Shown: positions 63,410 to 64,000 of the stretch, in pieces | Numbering within the stretch: the stretch's first letter is position 1 | Layout: every line of letters starts with the position of its first letter | NCBI GenBank assembly: GCA_947044405.1 | Contig: CAMRHE010000360.1 | Location: 793,001 to 857,000, forward strand | Length of the DNA: 64,000 bases | Origin: Leptodactylus fallax | Taxonomy: Eukaryota > Chordata > Amphibia > Anura > Leptodactylidae | Direction of reading: 5' to 3' | Program-made: the position numbers and the translations under genes | The notes under the pieces: generated by a model | Databases searched by the model: none | The model's input: only the letters and a program-made list of their open reading frames with translations | Told to the model about the DNA's origin: nothing

Positions 63410-64000
63410 CTGCTTACATATGTGGGAAAAAAGAGGTTTTAAATGTATAGACTCCAGAACAGGGTCTTGTCCCTGGCCTTGTAATATGGGCCCAGACCAG
63501 AAAAAAAAAATCTTTTAAGTGTTCCTTCTCCTGGCCAAAAGCATAGCTTGAAGCTCCTGTTCCACAAAGTAAAATCTGTAACGGGGCCCCTACCTACCTT
63601 GTGTCTTTTAGCATAGTGGTATATTTTATGTAGCAGAGGGACTTTTGGGGCCCCCTCAGGGTCAAGGGCCTAGTAGTGACTGCTAACGCTGCACCATCTA
63701 TAGCTATGCCTCTTCCCTGGCATCCTCTTGCTCTGCTCTTGTTCAGGACCCGATGAAGCGCTCGCTCCACTGCTACACATATAGGACAAATAAAGGAATA
63801 TTTCACTGACTTCTACCTCCATCCCATTATACACACAGTCTACACCAGCAACTCCCAACTGGGGTGCCATGGAGACCTGCGGGGGGGTGCTATGACAATC
63901 CATATGGGAAAGGCCCCATTTTAATAAGGATGCTGATGTAGTTGAATAGAATGTTGTGATGGCCACTAGGGAACCATATACTGCGTGTTGGGACACTGGT
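63410..64000. other. Intron of gene C, no feature recognised
   Basis: Upstream of the acidic exon. AT- and GC-mixed sequence with G- and A-runs, and short ORFs without domains. The KRAB and N-terminal exons of gene C are not here and must be further to the right. Confidence 0.5.

Overview
This window is vertebrate nuclear DNA, very probably from an anuran amphibian. It holds three tandem paralogues of the frog-type KRAB-domain C2H2 zinc-finger (KZNF) family, all on the minus strand. They have the short multi-exon N-terminal organisation typical of frog KZNF genes. Almost everything else is transposon: L2-like and Rex1-like LINEs, Penelope-like elements (PLEs), Ty3/Gypsy LTR elements, a class III-like endogenous retrovirus, Tc1-like, piggyBac and hAT DNA transposons, TTAA-flanked MITEs and minisatellites. 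I see no bacterial-type operons, CRISPR arrays or tRNA/rRNA genes. Species cannot be named from the sequence alone. Layout: 1-10.1 kb is a nested repeat block. An L2-like LINE remnant is cut by a PLE end. A Gypsy-like LTR element (1,765-6,611, duplicated target TTAAT) sits in an anuran dispersed repeat and itself carries a Tc1 element (4,499-6,103). A degenerate ~400-bp repeat array follows, holding a 650-bp LTR-like insertion. 11.4-15.2 kb is KZNF gene A: six exons, all phases consistent, 529 codons, 8 fingers, with an upstream block kept also at gene B. 15.2-21.9 kb holds a hAT MITE, a 30-bp minisatellite, nested MITEs and a dead Tc1. 21.9-33.6 kb is gene B: six exons, 560 codons, 10 fingers. 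Its promoter-like block was pushed ~5.6 kb upstream by a Tc1 that was itself invaded by a Rex1-like LINE with a long intact reverse-transcriptase ORF. 33.6-48.8 kb is repeat-rich: three complete hAT elements with perfect 8-bp duplications, an eroded Gypsy element and a piggyBac element next to TTAA MITEs. 48.8 kb to the end is gene C: the 10-finger exon at 52.7-53.8 kb and the preceding exon at 63.3 kb, with the rest beyond the window. A TTAA foldback element filled with minisatellite and a LINE lies downstream of gene C. Its large intron carries an antisense provirus (54,183-62,318) broken by two PLE copies. How the parts fit: the genes are recent tandem duplicates whose spacing now differs because each flank took different insertions. 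Frog KZNF proteins are presumed nuclear DNA-binding regulators. The dense TE content suits the general idea that such clusters evolve alongside transposons, but nothing here shows which elements these proteins bind. The most unusual object is the provirus: a class III-like pol with a dUTPase downstream of integrase, together with an env transmembrane subunit of the CX6CC type seen in alpharetrovirus-like envelopes.
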